From NCBI GenBank assembly GCA_963700745.1, contig CAVOYT010000004.1:121364-185363 (forward strand): a stretch of 64,000 nucleotides of DNA. Direction: 5' to 3'. The DNA is from UBA10649 sp963700745 (GTDB taxonomy: Bacteria; Actinomycetota; Actinomycetes; S36-B12). The position numbers were made by a program, and so were the translations under genes. The notes beneath the pieces are model-generated. The model saw nothing but the letters and a program-made list of their open reading frames with translations. It was not told where the DNA came from and did not search any database. Shown piece by piece: positions 27,708 to 37,155 of this stretch; within the stretch, counting starts at the first letter, position 1; every line of letters begins with the position of its first letter.

Positions 27708-29720
27708 ATCGGGGCGGGTGTCTCGGCGGGCCATGGCCGCCAGTCGCTCGTTGTACGCGCGAAGCTCCGCGTCGTCGTCCCGGTCCGCCTGGCGATCGGT
27801 CCGGTTGGCTTCGCGGTCGTCGCTGCGCGACCACTGGACCGCGATGACGATCAGCACGATGAGGCTGGGGATCTCCGAGAGGCCCCACGCGACTTGACCG
27901 CCGTCGAGGGTGTCCTGGAGCGGGTCGGTGACCCACTCGGGCCGGACGAGGCCGTACCACTCCACGGCCATCGGGGTCGTACCCATCATGAGCGCGACGG
28001 CGAAGAAGCCGTGCACGGACAGCGCCAGCATGAGCAGCAGCAGCCGGCCCCAGTAGGGCAGAGGCTTGGGCCGGGGGTCGATGCCGATCAGCACCCAGTA
28101 GAAGAGGTAGCCGGAGATGATGAAGTGCGCCTGCATCGCGACGTGGCCGACGTGGCTGCCCATCAGCCAGCCGAACAGCGGGGTCATGTACAGCCCGTAG
28201 AGCCCGATGACGTAGATGAAGAACACGTAGAACGGGTTCGTCAGCACCTTGGTGATCCAACTGTGCAGGAACCACACCAGCCATTCGCGGGGCCCGCGCT
28301 CGTTGCCGGTCGCCGGCTTGAGGGCCCGCAGCGCCAGGGTCGCCGGAGCACCCATCACCAGGAAGATCGGTCCGAGCATGGTCAGCGTCATGTGCTGGAG
28401 CATGTGCAGCCCGACGGAGACCTGTGCGTACACCGAGATGCCGGCGTTCGTGCACCAGATCACCACGCCGATGCCGGCGAGCCACGAGACGGTCCGCAGC
28501 CACGGCCAGGAGTCCCCGCGTCGCACCAGGCGGACCACCCCCGCGATGTACAGCGCCGCCGCGATCAGCGACAGGGTGAGGAACAGCGGATCCAGCTGGA
28601 AGCCGAGGGCCACCGTGGCCGCGGTCGGCGGGGGCGGGTAGGGGAATCCGAGGAGGCTCTCCCCGTAGGTCGGCAGCAGCACTTCGATCCGCGGCGGCGG
28701 GCTGGAGGCGAGGGCGACGCCGAGTCCGACGGCGACGGACATCACCAGCAGTTCGAGGCCGGCGATGCGGGCGAACACGCCGCCTCGCGACGTCGTACCG
28801 AGCGTGCCGATGATGCGCGAACGGATGATCCAGCCCAGTACGCCGAGGGCGAGGATCAGCAGGGTCTTGGTGACCAGCAGCTGCCCGTACCCGGTGGTGA
28901 GCACCTGCGACGGGCTGTCGAGTCGGGTGTAGGCGTTGGCGAAGCCGCTCGCGGCCAGCAGGATGATCGCGCTGAGGGCGATGGTCGAGAAGCGGCTCAC
29001 CGACCGTGCGAGTGGGATGTCGCGGCTGAACGCGTGTATGGCAAGCGCCATCAGCCCGCCCATCCACAGCACCGCGGCGGCCACGTGCGCAACTCCCGCC
29101 GTGGTCGCCAGCGCATGGTCACCCAGTCCGGAGCTGTGACCGGCCAGCGCCGGGAGGCTCGCGGCCGCGACCGCGACGAGCAGCCAGGCAGCCGCCGAGC
29201 CGGTGGTGGCGGACGTAACGGCGCCGATGCTCACGACCACGGCCAGGATGGCCATGAAGAGCAGCGCTCGGGTGGTCGGGATCTCGTTGGCGTAGGTGGA
29301 GACGATGTCGGGAGAGGCGGCCTCCGACAACGGGATGCCGAGCACGTTGGCGAGCTCGAGGAACAGCTGGACCAAGGAGAGCATCGCCCAGACGACGGCG
29401 GCCGCGGCGGCACGACGCAGGTCCTGCCTGCCGCCCCGGGACACGACACCGTCCTTGCCGGACGGATCGAGGACGGAGGCCGCGAGCAGCCACCCGACGG
29501 TGGCGACGGCGGCGAGGTCGGTGAGGACCCGGACGAACGGCGTCCCCCAGCCCACGACGGGACCCGGGTCGGGCAGGCCCGGCAGCGCGGACTCGTACGA
29601 GCCGCCCGCCACCACCAGTCCCACGGCCGTCGTGACGACGGCCAGCGCGATGAGCGCCACCCCGACGAGTGCGAGTGGCGCTGCTCCGCGGGTCTGAGTG
29701 CGGGTGCGGGTGACGGTCAC
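27702..29720 (-). CDS. CopD-CtaG fusion: copper-resistance / cytochrome oxidase assembly membrane protein
   Basis: 672 residues with about 16 predicted helices. Residues about 1-340 are a CopD-type copper-import domain (GVAHVAAAVLWMGGLMALA, then GYGQLLVTKTLLILALG). Residues about 370-640 are CtaG/caa3 assembly factor-like (VGLHMLQHMTLTMLGPIFLV, then QAHFIISGYLFYWVLIG), rich in membrane His and Met expected to handle Cu. The charged tail (RSDDREANRTDRQADRDDD) is cytosolic. The fusion is common in actinobacteria. The GTG start at 29720 overlaps the copC stop (GTGA), so periplasmic CopC probably delivers copper to it. Confidence 0.9.
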   Translation of the reverse strand: MTVTRTRTQTRGAAPLALVGVALIALAVVTTAVGLVVAGGSYESALPGLPDPGPVVGWGTPFVRVLTDLAAVATVGWLLAASVLDPSGKDGVVSRGGRQDLRRAAAAAVVWAMLSLVQLFLELANVLGIPLSEAASPDIVSTYANEIPTTRALLFMAILAVVVSIGAVTSATTGSAAAWLLVAVAAASLPALAGHSSGLGDHALATTAGVAHVAAAVLWMGGLMALAIHAFSRDIPLARSVSRFSTIALSAIILLAASGFANAYTRLDSPSQVLTTGYGQLLVTKTLLILALGVLGWIIRSRIIGTLGTTSRGGVFARIAGLELLVMSVAVGLGVALASSPPPRIEVLLPTYGESLLGFPYPPPPTAATVALGFQLDPLFLTLSLIAAALYIAGVVRLVRRGDSWPWLRTVSWLAGIGVVIWCTNAGISVYAQVSVGLHMLQHMTLTMLGPIFLVMGAPATLALRALKPATGNERGPREWLVWFLHSWITKVLTNPFYVFFIYVIGLYGLYMTPLFGWLMGSHVGHVAMQAHFIISGYLFYWVLIGIDPRPKPLPYWGRLLLLMLALSVHGFFAVALMMGTTPMAVEWYGLVRPEWVTDPLQDTLDGGQVAWGLSEIPSLIVLIVIAVQWSRSDDREANRTDRQADRDDDAELRAYNERLAAMARRDTRPDR

Positions 29721-30316
29721 GGGGCCCCAACGCTTCGGCGCCGGCCGATGAGCACGAAACCGACCGCGATCCCGATGGCCAGCCCGACCGCGACGGCGAT
29801 GATGGCGCCGGACGGGATCCCGGACCCGTCCGCGGCTGGGGACGCGGAAGTGTCGGCCGACTCGGAAGGCGAACCGGTGGAATCGCTCGGCGCGGCGGAG
29901 GGTGCTGCCACCGGCAGGCTTGGGACCGCTGACGCGGAGGCTGGCGCCGGCACCCCGCCGGTGAAGGACAGCGAGCCGCTGACGGGGTGGCCGTCCTGGG
30001 AGACGACGCGGTAGTTGACGGTGTAGTCCGGTCCGGTCAGCGCCGGTGGCCAGGGGAAGGACACGTCCGCGCCGTCGACGTCGGGAGCCGCCACGGTGAC
30101 CACGAATCCGGTCCCATCAGCGACGGAGACGCTCACCGTGTCGGGGATGAGCTCCTCGCTGAACGCCAGGAGCACTTCCGGCGGATCGACCCCGAGCACC
30201 GCGCCTTCGGCTGGATCGCTGAGGATCAGTTCGGTATGGGCGCTTGCTCCCGGCGCCTGGATGAGCAGCACGACCAGGAGCGACACCAGGATCGGGACGA
30301 GGGCCGCGCGCTTCAC
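29717..30316 (-). CDS. CopC-domain copper-binding protein, membrane anchored
   Basis: 199 residues. After a signal peptide, cleavage at ASA leaves His27 as the first mature residue (HTELILSDPAEGAVL), the N-terminal Cu(II) ligand of CopC proteins. The other ligands appear in SQDGHPVSG (Asp108, His110). The beta-sandwich ends near residue 118. A Pro/Ser/Ala-rich stalk follows, then a single C-terminal helix at about 170-192. It is coupled to the CopD-CtaG gene. The GTG start at 30316 is chosen because the signal peptide begins there. Confidence 0.9.
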   Translation of the reverse strand: MKRAALVPILVSLLVVLLIQAPGASAHTELILSDPAEGAVLGVDPPEVLLAFSEELIPDTVSVSVADGTGFVVTVAAPDVDGADVSFPWPPALTGPDYTVNYRVVSQDGHPVSGSLSFTGGVPAPASASAVPSLPVAAPSAAPSDSTGSPSESADTSASPAADGSGIPSGAIIAVAVGLAIGIAVGFVLIGRRRSVGAP

Positions 30317-30335
30317 AGCATGGAGCGTACGACTG

Positions 30336-31544
30336 TCACCTCGTGGCCCGCGCAGGGCGCTGCTCCCACCACCAGCCCACGGGCTCGGCGTACCTGGCCA
30401 GCAGGGGTCCGATGATGGCGGTGAGGAGCACGTAGGCGGCGACCAGGGCCGAGAACTGCGCAGGCAACGCTCCACTGACCGCGACCAGCCCGGCGATGAT
30501 GACGCTGAACTCGCCGCGGGCGGAGAGCAGGGCACCGGCCCGCAGCCGTGAGATCGCTCCCCCGCCCACCGTTCCGCTGGCATACCAGCCGGTGAGGAAC
30601 TTGGTCAGGACCGTGACGATGACCAGGGCCACGGCCGGGAGGAGCACGCCGGGCAGTTCGCGTGGATCGGTGACCAGGCCGAAGTAGGCGAAGAAGACGG
30701 CCGCCAGCAGCTCGCGGAGCGGGTCGAGGCGCCGGCGCGCGACCTCCGCCACCTCTCCGGTGAGCAGCAGGCCGACGAGGAAGGCCGCCACCGCGGACGA
30801 GAACGACAGCAGGCCGGCCACGCCCGCCGCCGCTACAGCCAGGCCGAACACGACCAGCAGCAGGCCCACCGGCTCGGACGCCTCGAAGAAGCGCGGGGAC
30901 CAGTCGCTTCGACGCACGGCTACCACGAGGACGACGGCCACGACCAGCAGGGCGACGCCGACGCTGATGAGTCCGGCCACGAGTCCGGTGCCCGTCAGGA
31001 TCACGGTCAGGATCGGCAGGTACGGGGCCATGACGAGGTCCTCGATCACCAGGATGCTCACCACTGGCCCGGTCTCCGGGTTGCGTCGCCAGCGCAGGTC
31101 CCGGACCACCTGCGACACGATCCCGCTCGACGAGATGTAGGTGATGCCGCCCAGGGCCACCGCCCCTGCGACACCCCAGCCGAACAACAGCGCCACGGCA
31201 GCGCCCGGCAGCGAATTGACGATCAGGTCAAGGAACCCGGGGCCGACCTGTCGGCGGGCATGGGTGACGAGCTCGCGTCCGGAGTACTCGAGGCCGAGCA
31301 GCAGCAGCAGGAGGATGACTCCGAGCTCGGCCAGGGTCGGGACCAAGGATCCCTCCAGCTCGAGCTGGACGACGCCACCGTTGCCCAGCACCAGTCCGCC
31401 CAGGAGGTAGAGCGGCACCGCCGAGACGCCGAAGCGGTGCGCCAGCCGGGCGAGGATGCCGAGCACGACGAGCAGCACGCCGAACTCGAGCAGCAGCACC
31501 GACAAGTCCGAGTCGATGACGGCGGAGAACACACTGGCGGGCAC
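30336..31544 (-). CDS. CPA2-family cation:proton antiporter (KefB/CpaA-like)
   Basis: 402 residues, about 12-13 helices. Family marks are PLYLLGGLVLGNGG, ITYISSSGIVSQVVRDL, SILVIEDLVMAPYLP and RAGALLSARGEFSVIIAG. There is no TrkA-N (RCK) domain, so it is a short, unregulated-looking member. It probably exchanges K+ or Na+ for H+. It lies just upstream (same strand) of copC with 19 bp between, possibly in one transcript. The GTG start gives a full first helix. Confidence 0.88.
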   Translation of the reverse strand: MPASVFSAVIDSDLSVLLLEFGVLLVVLGILARLAHRFGVSAVPLYLLGGLVLGNGGVVQLELEGSLVPTLAELGVILLLLLLGLEYSGRELVTHARRQVGPGFLDLIVNSLPGAAVALLFGWGVAGAVALGGITYISSSGIVSQVVRDLRWRRNPETGPVVSILVIEDLVMAPYLPILTVILTGTGLVAGLISVGVALLVVAVVLVVAVRRSDWSPRFFEASEPVGLLLVVFGLAVAAAGVAGLLSFSSAVAAFLVGLLLTGEVAEVARRRLDPLRELLAAVFFAYFGLVTDPRELPGVLLPAVALVIVTVLTKFLTGWYASGTVGGGAISRLRAGALLSARGEFSVIIAGLVAVSGALPAQFSALVAAYVLLTAIIGPLLARYAEPVGWWWEQRPARATR

Positions 31545-31600
31545 CCCTCGATCCTGTCAGGGTGCCCGCCAGCATGCGCGGTATCGGTGGTGATGACCGG

Positions 31601-33435
31601 CTAGAAGGCCTCCTCCGGGAGGTCCATGAGGTCGAGGGTGGTGGCCTCGGCGACCGTGCGCTCCGCTGCCAGCAGCGGAAGGCGGTTCCGCGCGAACCAA
31701 CGCGCGGTCTCGATCTTGCCCTCGTAGAACACCCGGTCGCGGTCGGACGGGCCGGCGGCGAGTGCCTTGGTGGCCACCTCGGCCTGCCGCAGCAGCAGCC
31801 AGCCGATGATGAGGTCACCCGACCCCATGAGCAGGCGGGTCGAGTTCAGGCCCACCTTGTAGATCTCGCGGGGGTCCTCCTGCGAGGCCATCGCCCACTG
31901 GCCCAGCAGACCGACGATCGCCTGGACGTCCTCAAGGGCCTTGCCGAGCAGCTCGCGCTCAGCGGCCAGCTGGCCTGATCCCTCGTCGCCCTTGACCGTC
32001 TCGGTGATCTGGGCAGCGAGATTGAAGATCGCCTTGAACTGGTCCTTCACCATCTTGCGGAAGAAGAAGTCCAGGCCCTGGATCGCCGTCGTGCCCTCGT
32101 AGAGGGTGTCGATCTTTGCGTCCCTGATGTACTGCTCGAGCGGGTAGTCCTGCAGGAAGCCGGAGCCGCCGAACGTCTGCAGGCCGACCGCGAGCATCTC
32201 GTACGAGCGCTCCGACCCGACGCCCTTGACGATCGGCAGCAGCAGATCGTTCATCCGCTCGGCCATGTCCAGGTCGATGTCGGTGTCGCCGGCCTGGGCC
32301 AGCTCGATCATGTCCTGCCAGTACGCGGTGTAGGCGATAAGGGCGCGCATTCCCTCGGCGTACGCCTTCTGCAGCATGAGGCTGCGTCGCACGTCGGGGT
32401 GATGCGTGATCGTCACGCGGGGGGCTGCCTTGTCGGTCATCTGCGTGAGATCGGCGCCCTGGACGCGGACCTTCGCGTACTCGAGCGCGTTCAGGTATCC
32501 GGTCGACAGGGTGGCGATGGCCTTCGTGCCGACCATCATCCGGGCGTACTCGATCACCTTGAACATCTGCGCGATGCCGTCGTGCACGTCACCGACGAGC
32601 CAGCCGATCGCCGGCTCGTTCTCGCCGAAGGTGAGCTCGCAGGTGGTTGACACCTTCAGGCCCATCTTCTTCTCGACGTTGGTGGCGTAGACGCCGTTGC
32701 GGCCCTGGAGCTCACCGGTCTCAAGGTCGACGAAGTACTTCGGCACCACGAACAGCGACAGGCCCTTCGTGCCCGGTCCGGCGCCTTCGGGGCGCGCGAG
32801 GACGAGGTGCACGATGTTGTCGGTCATGTCGTGCTCGCCGGACGTGATGAAGCGCTTGACGCCCTCGATCCGCCAGGTGCCGTCGCCATTGTCGAAGGCA
32901 CGGGCGCGGCCGGCCCCGACGTCGGAACCGGCGTCGGGCTCGGTGAGCACCATGGTGGCGCCCCAGCGCTTGTCGATGATGAGCTCGGCCCAGCGCTTCT
33001 GGTCGGCGTTGCCGAGGCGGTCAAGGATCGAGGCGAACCCTGGTCCGGACATGAACATGAAGGCGGCCGGGTTGCTGCCCAGCATCATCTCGCTGGCGGC
33101 CCACCGCAGCGACGGAGGAGCGCCGGTGCCGCCGAGGTGCTCGGGGAGGTCCAGGCGCCACCACTCGGAGTCCATCAGCGCGTCATAGGACTTCTTGAAG
33201 CCCTCGGGCATCGTCACGCTCTTGGTGACCGGGTCGTAGATCGGGGATTCCGGTCGGCGTCCGCGAAGGGTTCCGCCAGCGGACCGGAGGACAGCCGCTC
33301 GACCTCGCGCAGGATGTCACGCGCGGTCTCGGTGTCCATCTCGTGGTACGGGCCACTGCCCATGCGGTCACCCGCACCGAACACCTCGAAGACGTTGAAC
33401 TCGAGGTCGCGCAGATTGCTCTTGTAATGGGACAT
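31601..33435 (-). CDS. Acyl-CoA dehydrogenase, FadE5-like (one frameshift)
   Basis: FAD-dependent beta-oxidation enzyme, about 610 residues. An N-terminal extension starts MSHYKSNLRDLEFNVFEVFG. The FAD-binding signature is MVLTEPDAGSDVGAGRA, and the catalytic Glu lies in DTLYEGTTAIQGLDF. Extra C-terminal helices mark the long FadE5-type subgroup. The frame shifts near 33,243 in a CCCC run (ADRNP to IYDPVTKSVTMPEG), probably one missed C. ATG 33435 has a GGAGGT site. Two operator-like dyads just upstream suggest a TetR-type repressor of fatty-acid catabolism. Confidence 0.92.
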
Positions 33436-33450
33436 GGTCGTACCTCCGTA

Positions 33451-33490
33451 GTTACCGGCCAGTAACTCCATGATGCTACTGACGGGTAAC
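33451..33490. promoter_or_regulatory. Tandem TetR-type operators before the acyl-CoA dehydrogenase
   Basis: Read on the minus strand, two 16-bp dyads of the form GTTAC-N6-GTARC occur at 33451-33466 (GTTACTGGCCGGTAAC) and 33475-33490 (GTTACCCGTCAGTAGC), centres 24 bp apart. They are placed to block the promoter of the acyl-CoA dehydrogenase. Confidence 0.6.
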
Positions 33491-33562
33491 TTTGGCAAGA
33501 GCAGACGCCGCGTGGCGGGAAACTCCCCCTGAGCGACCCCATCGGACGGGAACGTGGGAAGA

Positions 33563-34056
33563 ATGACCCCCATGTCCTCGCCGTGGGTGGATTCCAAGAC
33601 GCCGGTCGGTCCGCCGACCGCCGCGAATCCGACCGTCCGGCAGCTCGTCTATGCCGGAGTGGTCACGGGCGTCTGGTCGGGACTGATCTGCCTGATCATC
33701 TACGTGATCGCCTCGATTGCCGGAGTGGACTTCGTCCTCAAGGCTCCTCGGAGTCGATCGAGGTCCAGATCCATGGGTGGCGTTCCTGCTGGTGCCGATC
33801 GCCTTCGCCATCCTGGGTGCACTGCTCGCCTCGCTCGTGCGGGGCGTCGGGGGCTCGCCGAACCGTCTTCTGGCTCGGCACGCTGCTGGCCCTGGGCACG
33901 ACGGTCGTCCCGCTGACGCAGCCTGCCTCGGTCGGGTGGATGACGCGGAGCCTCCTGGTGGTGATGCATGTGGTCACGTGGTTCCTGGTCGTGCCCCAGA
34001 TCGCCAGGATCGTCGGCGACTCCGAACCTGGTCAGCATGTCGACCGGGATCAGTAG
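33563..34056 (+). CDS. Small four-helix membrane protein, hypothetical (two frameshifts)
   Basis: About 164 residues with four hydrophobic segments (VYAGVVTGVWSGLICLIIYV, then VAFLLVPIAFAILGALLASL, then a helix around TLLALGTTVVPLTQP, then LLVVMHVVTWFLVVPQIARI), resembling the DUF6069-type actinobacterial membrane proteins. The frame shifts near 33,750 and 33,860. The end overlaps the UbiA start by about 20 nt. The function is unknown. Confidence 0.6.
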
Positions 34057-34964
34057 CACGGCCCAACGGTCGCGGTCCCTGCCACTGGCCGTGGCGGCGG
34101 CGATGCGGCCTCGCCAATGGCTCAAGAACGTCCTCGTGTTCGCCGCGCCGCTCGCGGCCGGGTCGATCTTCGAGCCCGAGGTGCCTGGTCCCGAGCCTCA
34201 TCGCCTTCGTCGCCTTCTGTTCATGGCCAGCGCCACCTACTTGGTGAACGACGTCCGGGATGTCGAGTCCGATCGGGCGCATCCGACCAAGCACCATCGC
34301 CCGATCGCAGCTGGCGAACTGAGTGCCTCGACGGCCATCGCAGTGGCCGCGGTGCTGGCGCTGCTGGCCCTCGGACTCGCCATCGCGGTGAACGTCGGCC
34401 TGTTCGGCGTGCTGCTGGCCTACGCGGCCTTCACCCTGTCCTACTCCCTGCTGCTCAAGAACGAGCCGGTCGTCGAACTGACGCTGCTGGCCATGGGCTT
34501 CCTGCTGCGCGCCATCGCCGGCGGTGTCGCGGCGGAGCTGCCGATCTCCCCGTGGTTCCTCATCGTGGCCGGCTTCGGCTCGCTGTTCATGGCGGCGGGC
34601 AAGCGGTTCAGCGAGCTCCTGCGGTCGGACGCGGATGCAGAGGCCGGTGCGGACGTGTCGTCCCGTCGACGCAGCCTGGATGGATACACCCCCAGCTACC
34701 TGCGCTTCGTCTGGGGAATCGCGGCAGGGATCACGGTCACCGCCTACTGCCTGCGGGCCTTCGAGGTCTCGCAGGCGCCGGCCACTCTGCCGTGGCCGCA
34801 GTGGAGCGTGCTGCCCTTCGTCCTGGCCATCCTGCGCTACGCCGTCGACGTCGACCGCGGTAGCGCCGAGGTCGCCCGAGGACGTCGTCCTCCACGACCG
34901 AGCCCTTCCTGCGATGGGCGCGACCTGGCTCGTGCTCTTCGGGCTCGGCGCTCTCGGCGTATGA
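34037..34964 (+). CDS. ubiA: UbiA-type decaprenyl-phosphate phosphoribosyltransferase
   Basis: Membrane prenyltransferase-fold enzyme (Rv3806c family) that moves phosphoribose from PRPP to decaprenyl phosphate, the first step to decaprenyl-phosphoryl-arabinose. It opens MRPRQWLKNVLVFAAPLAAG, has the metal motif NDVRDVESDRAHPTKHHRP, and ends LVLFGLGALGV. A compensating pair of indels lies near 34,183-34,220 and another shift near 34,870. dprE1 and dprE2 follow, completing the pathway. The end of this gene is also the outer edge, within this window, of the inverted repeat: its last 115 bases return at 63,886-64,000. Confidence 0.9.
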
Positions 34965-34974
34965 GTCTGGGAGT

Positions 34975-36279
34975 ATGGACGTCGTGAGTGCCGTCGAGTC
35001 GCCCCTGTCCCGCGTGCGGGTGAGCGCCTCATCTCGGATGGGGCCGGACGGCCCCCAGCATGGCGACGGTCACGCCCGTTGGCAGGTGGATGAGGTGCGG
35101 GAGGCAGTCGCCGGAGCCGGTCCGCGTGGTCTGCTGGCGAGGGGGCTCGGGCGGTCGTACGGGGATGCGGCCCAGTCGGGCGGAGCGACGGTGCTCGACC
35201 TGTCGGCCATGGCCCGTATCGACCTCGATGCGTCGGGCGGCTCGGTCACGGTGGGGCGGGCGCCAGCCTCGACGATCTCCTGCGGGACTCGTTGGCGGGC
35301 TACTTCGTTCCGGTACCCCCGTCACTCGGATGGTCACCGTCGGCGGGCTGTCGCAGCGGATGCGCACGGCAAGACGACCACGTCGAGGGCACGTTCGGTG
35401 CGCATGTGTCATCGATGACGCTGATCGACGGCGCTGGTGCGATCCGAGACCGAGGCCGATCCGGGGCAACCGTCGGTGGGATGGGGCTCACCGGCGTGAT
35501 GACCGAGGCGACCTTCGACCTCATCCCGATCACGTCATCCCGCATCAGCGCGGACACGATCGCACGGCCGATCTGGACGACCTCATGTCCCGCATGATCG
35601 ACCGGACGAGGAGTACCGATACAGCGTCGCGTGGATCGACAGCGTCCATCCATCGAAGTCGAGGTGTGCTCACGTGGCTACCACGCCCCCGCGGACGCCG
35701 CGGTGAAGGAGCGCGCGGATTCGCTGGCCTACCACCCGAAGGCGCGGCAACTGCCATCTTCCCCAGCGGACTGGTCAATCCGCTGACGATGCGGGCGTTC
35801 AACGAGGCGCGGAAGTCCAAGCAGGGGAACTGCAGTCCATCTCACCACGTTCTTCCATCCGCTCGACGTCGCCCTGGAGTAGAACCGCGGCTACGGCTCA
35901 CGTGGCTTCCTGCAGTACCAGTTCGCGGTGCCCGACGCGGCGGGCCATCTGGCTCAACGACGCTCGAGCGGCTTCGGGACATCGGGGCGCGTCCGCCTGT
36001 CACGTGCTCAAGCGGTTCGGCGCTGCGAACCCCTCCGCTCTCGTTCCCGCAGCCCGGCTGGACGCTGGCGATCGATCGTGCCCCGCAGGGAGTGCCCGCC
36101 TGTCTCATGGCTCCGACGAGCTGGTGCTTGCCGAGGGCGGCGGGCTGGCATCTTGCTCGCGCACGTCACGGTGATGACGGCTGTGTCCTATCCCCGGCTG
36201 TCGGAGCGGCAGCGTGTGCGCGACGAGACGACCCGGATGGGTCTTCACCTCAGACCTGGCAAGGACACGGTCCCTGTGA
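34975..36279 (+). pseudogene. dprE1: dprE1, left-arm copy (multiply frameshifted)
   Basis: Mirror of the better copy at 62507-63875. The first 90 codons are readable (EAVAGAGPRGLLARGLGRSY, then LDLSAMARIDLDASGGSVTV). After 35,260 the frame changes repeatedly, and stop codons interrupt it. Near the end, PQPGWTLAID and SYPRLSE confirm identity. Some differences from the right copy form sensible alternative residues, so this is not just noise. The stop overlaps the dprE2 ATG (TGATG). Treat it as an assembly duplicate. Confidence 0.8.
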
Positions 36280-36994
36280 TGGATGCCCTCGGTGAGCCCC
36301 AGTCCCTCGCGCTCGGCGGTAGCAGCGAGATTGCGATGGGCGCGCTGCCGCGCGCGCGGCTTCGACGTGTGGTCCTGGCCGGTCGTCCGTCGCCGACCCT
36401 CGATGACGCGGCGGCCGACCTGGTGGGCTCGGGCATCAGCGGGGTGACGACGAGACGTTCGACGCCGTCGGACACGGCCAGCCACGCCGACCTCGTCAAT
36501 CGGGTGTTCGACGCGGGCGACGTCGACATCGTCATCCTCGCGTTCGGTGTGCTGGGTGATCAGTCCGAAGATCGAGGGCCGATCCGGACGCAGCCGTCAC
36601 GATGGCTACGGTGCGGTGAGTGCTGGCTTTGGGTGGCCACGCGACTGCGCGGGGCAGGGGCACGGGGCGCCGTCGTGCTCTCCAGGTGCCGCTGGCGGTG
36701 CCTGTCGACTACAACTACGTGTACGGATTGACGAAGGCAGGACTCGATGCGGTTCGCCCGGCTGATGCGTTGCATGGCTCAGGGGCCGCGTGCGGCGGCG
36801 GCGCCTCGGCTTTTGTGCGCACCCGCATGACCGAAGGGCTCACCGAGGCGCCGATGACGGTGGATCCGCAGGACGTGGGCGCGGTCATCGTCACAGCACT
36901 GCGCAAGGGGCGCGAGACCGTGTACGTGCCGCGTTTCCCCGCGCTTTGTGATGGCCGGGCTCAAGTCCCGGTGTTCCGCCGCCTGCCGATGTAG
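36279..36994 (+). pseudogene. dprE2: dprE2, left-arm copy (frameshifted)
   Basis: Mirror of 61761-62507. The N-terminus (LALGGSSEIAMG, RLRRVVLAGRPSPTLDDAAA) and C-terminus (MTEGLTEAPMTVDPQDVGAV, ALRKGRETVYV) are clear; the middle shifts frame. Against the right copy the C-terminus differs by whole plausible codons (TVDPQDVGAV versus TINPQDVARI), as between two strains rather than by random base calls. Confidence 0.8.
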
Positions 36995-37031
36995 TCCCCA
37001 TGGTGCTCCCACGGCGCGTACCCTGACGCCC

Positions 37032-37150
37032 ATGCAAGTGCCTCGTTCTCGTTGACGATCGCCGTCGTGCTGCAGTGGGTCGCAGCCGTGGTGGCCATCA
37101 TCGGCGGCTTCGACCTCATCGCTGCCGCGTTCTCGATGTCCCAGTCGGGC
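37032..37150 (+). pseudogene. Truncated small membrane protein, left-arm copy
   Basis: Mirror of 61607-61723. It keeps the hydrophobic helix VVLQWVAAVVAIIGGFDLIA, then runs into planctomycete DNA at about 37,150, so the gene is cut by the junction. Its start is garbled in this arm. Confidence 0.6.
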
Positions 37151-37155
37151 GTGCA
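37145..37155. other. Actinomycete/planctomycete junction, left arm
   Basis: Left of here the sequence is the GC-rich actinomycete gene following dprE2. Right of here it is the coiled-coil tail of a planctomycete kinase on the other strand. The same bases, GTCCCAGTCGGGCGTGCAAA, span the joint in both arms. Confidence 0.85.
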
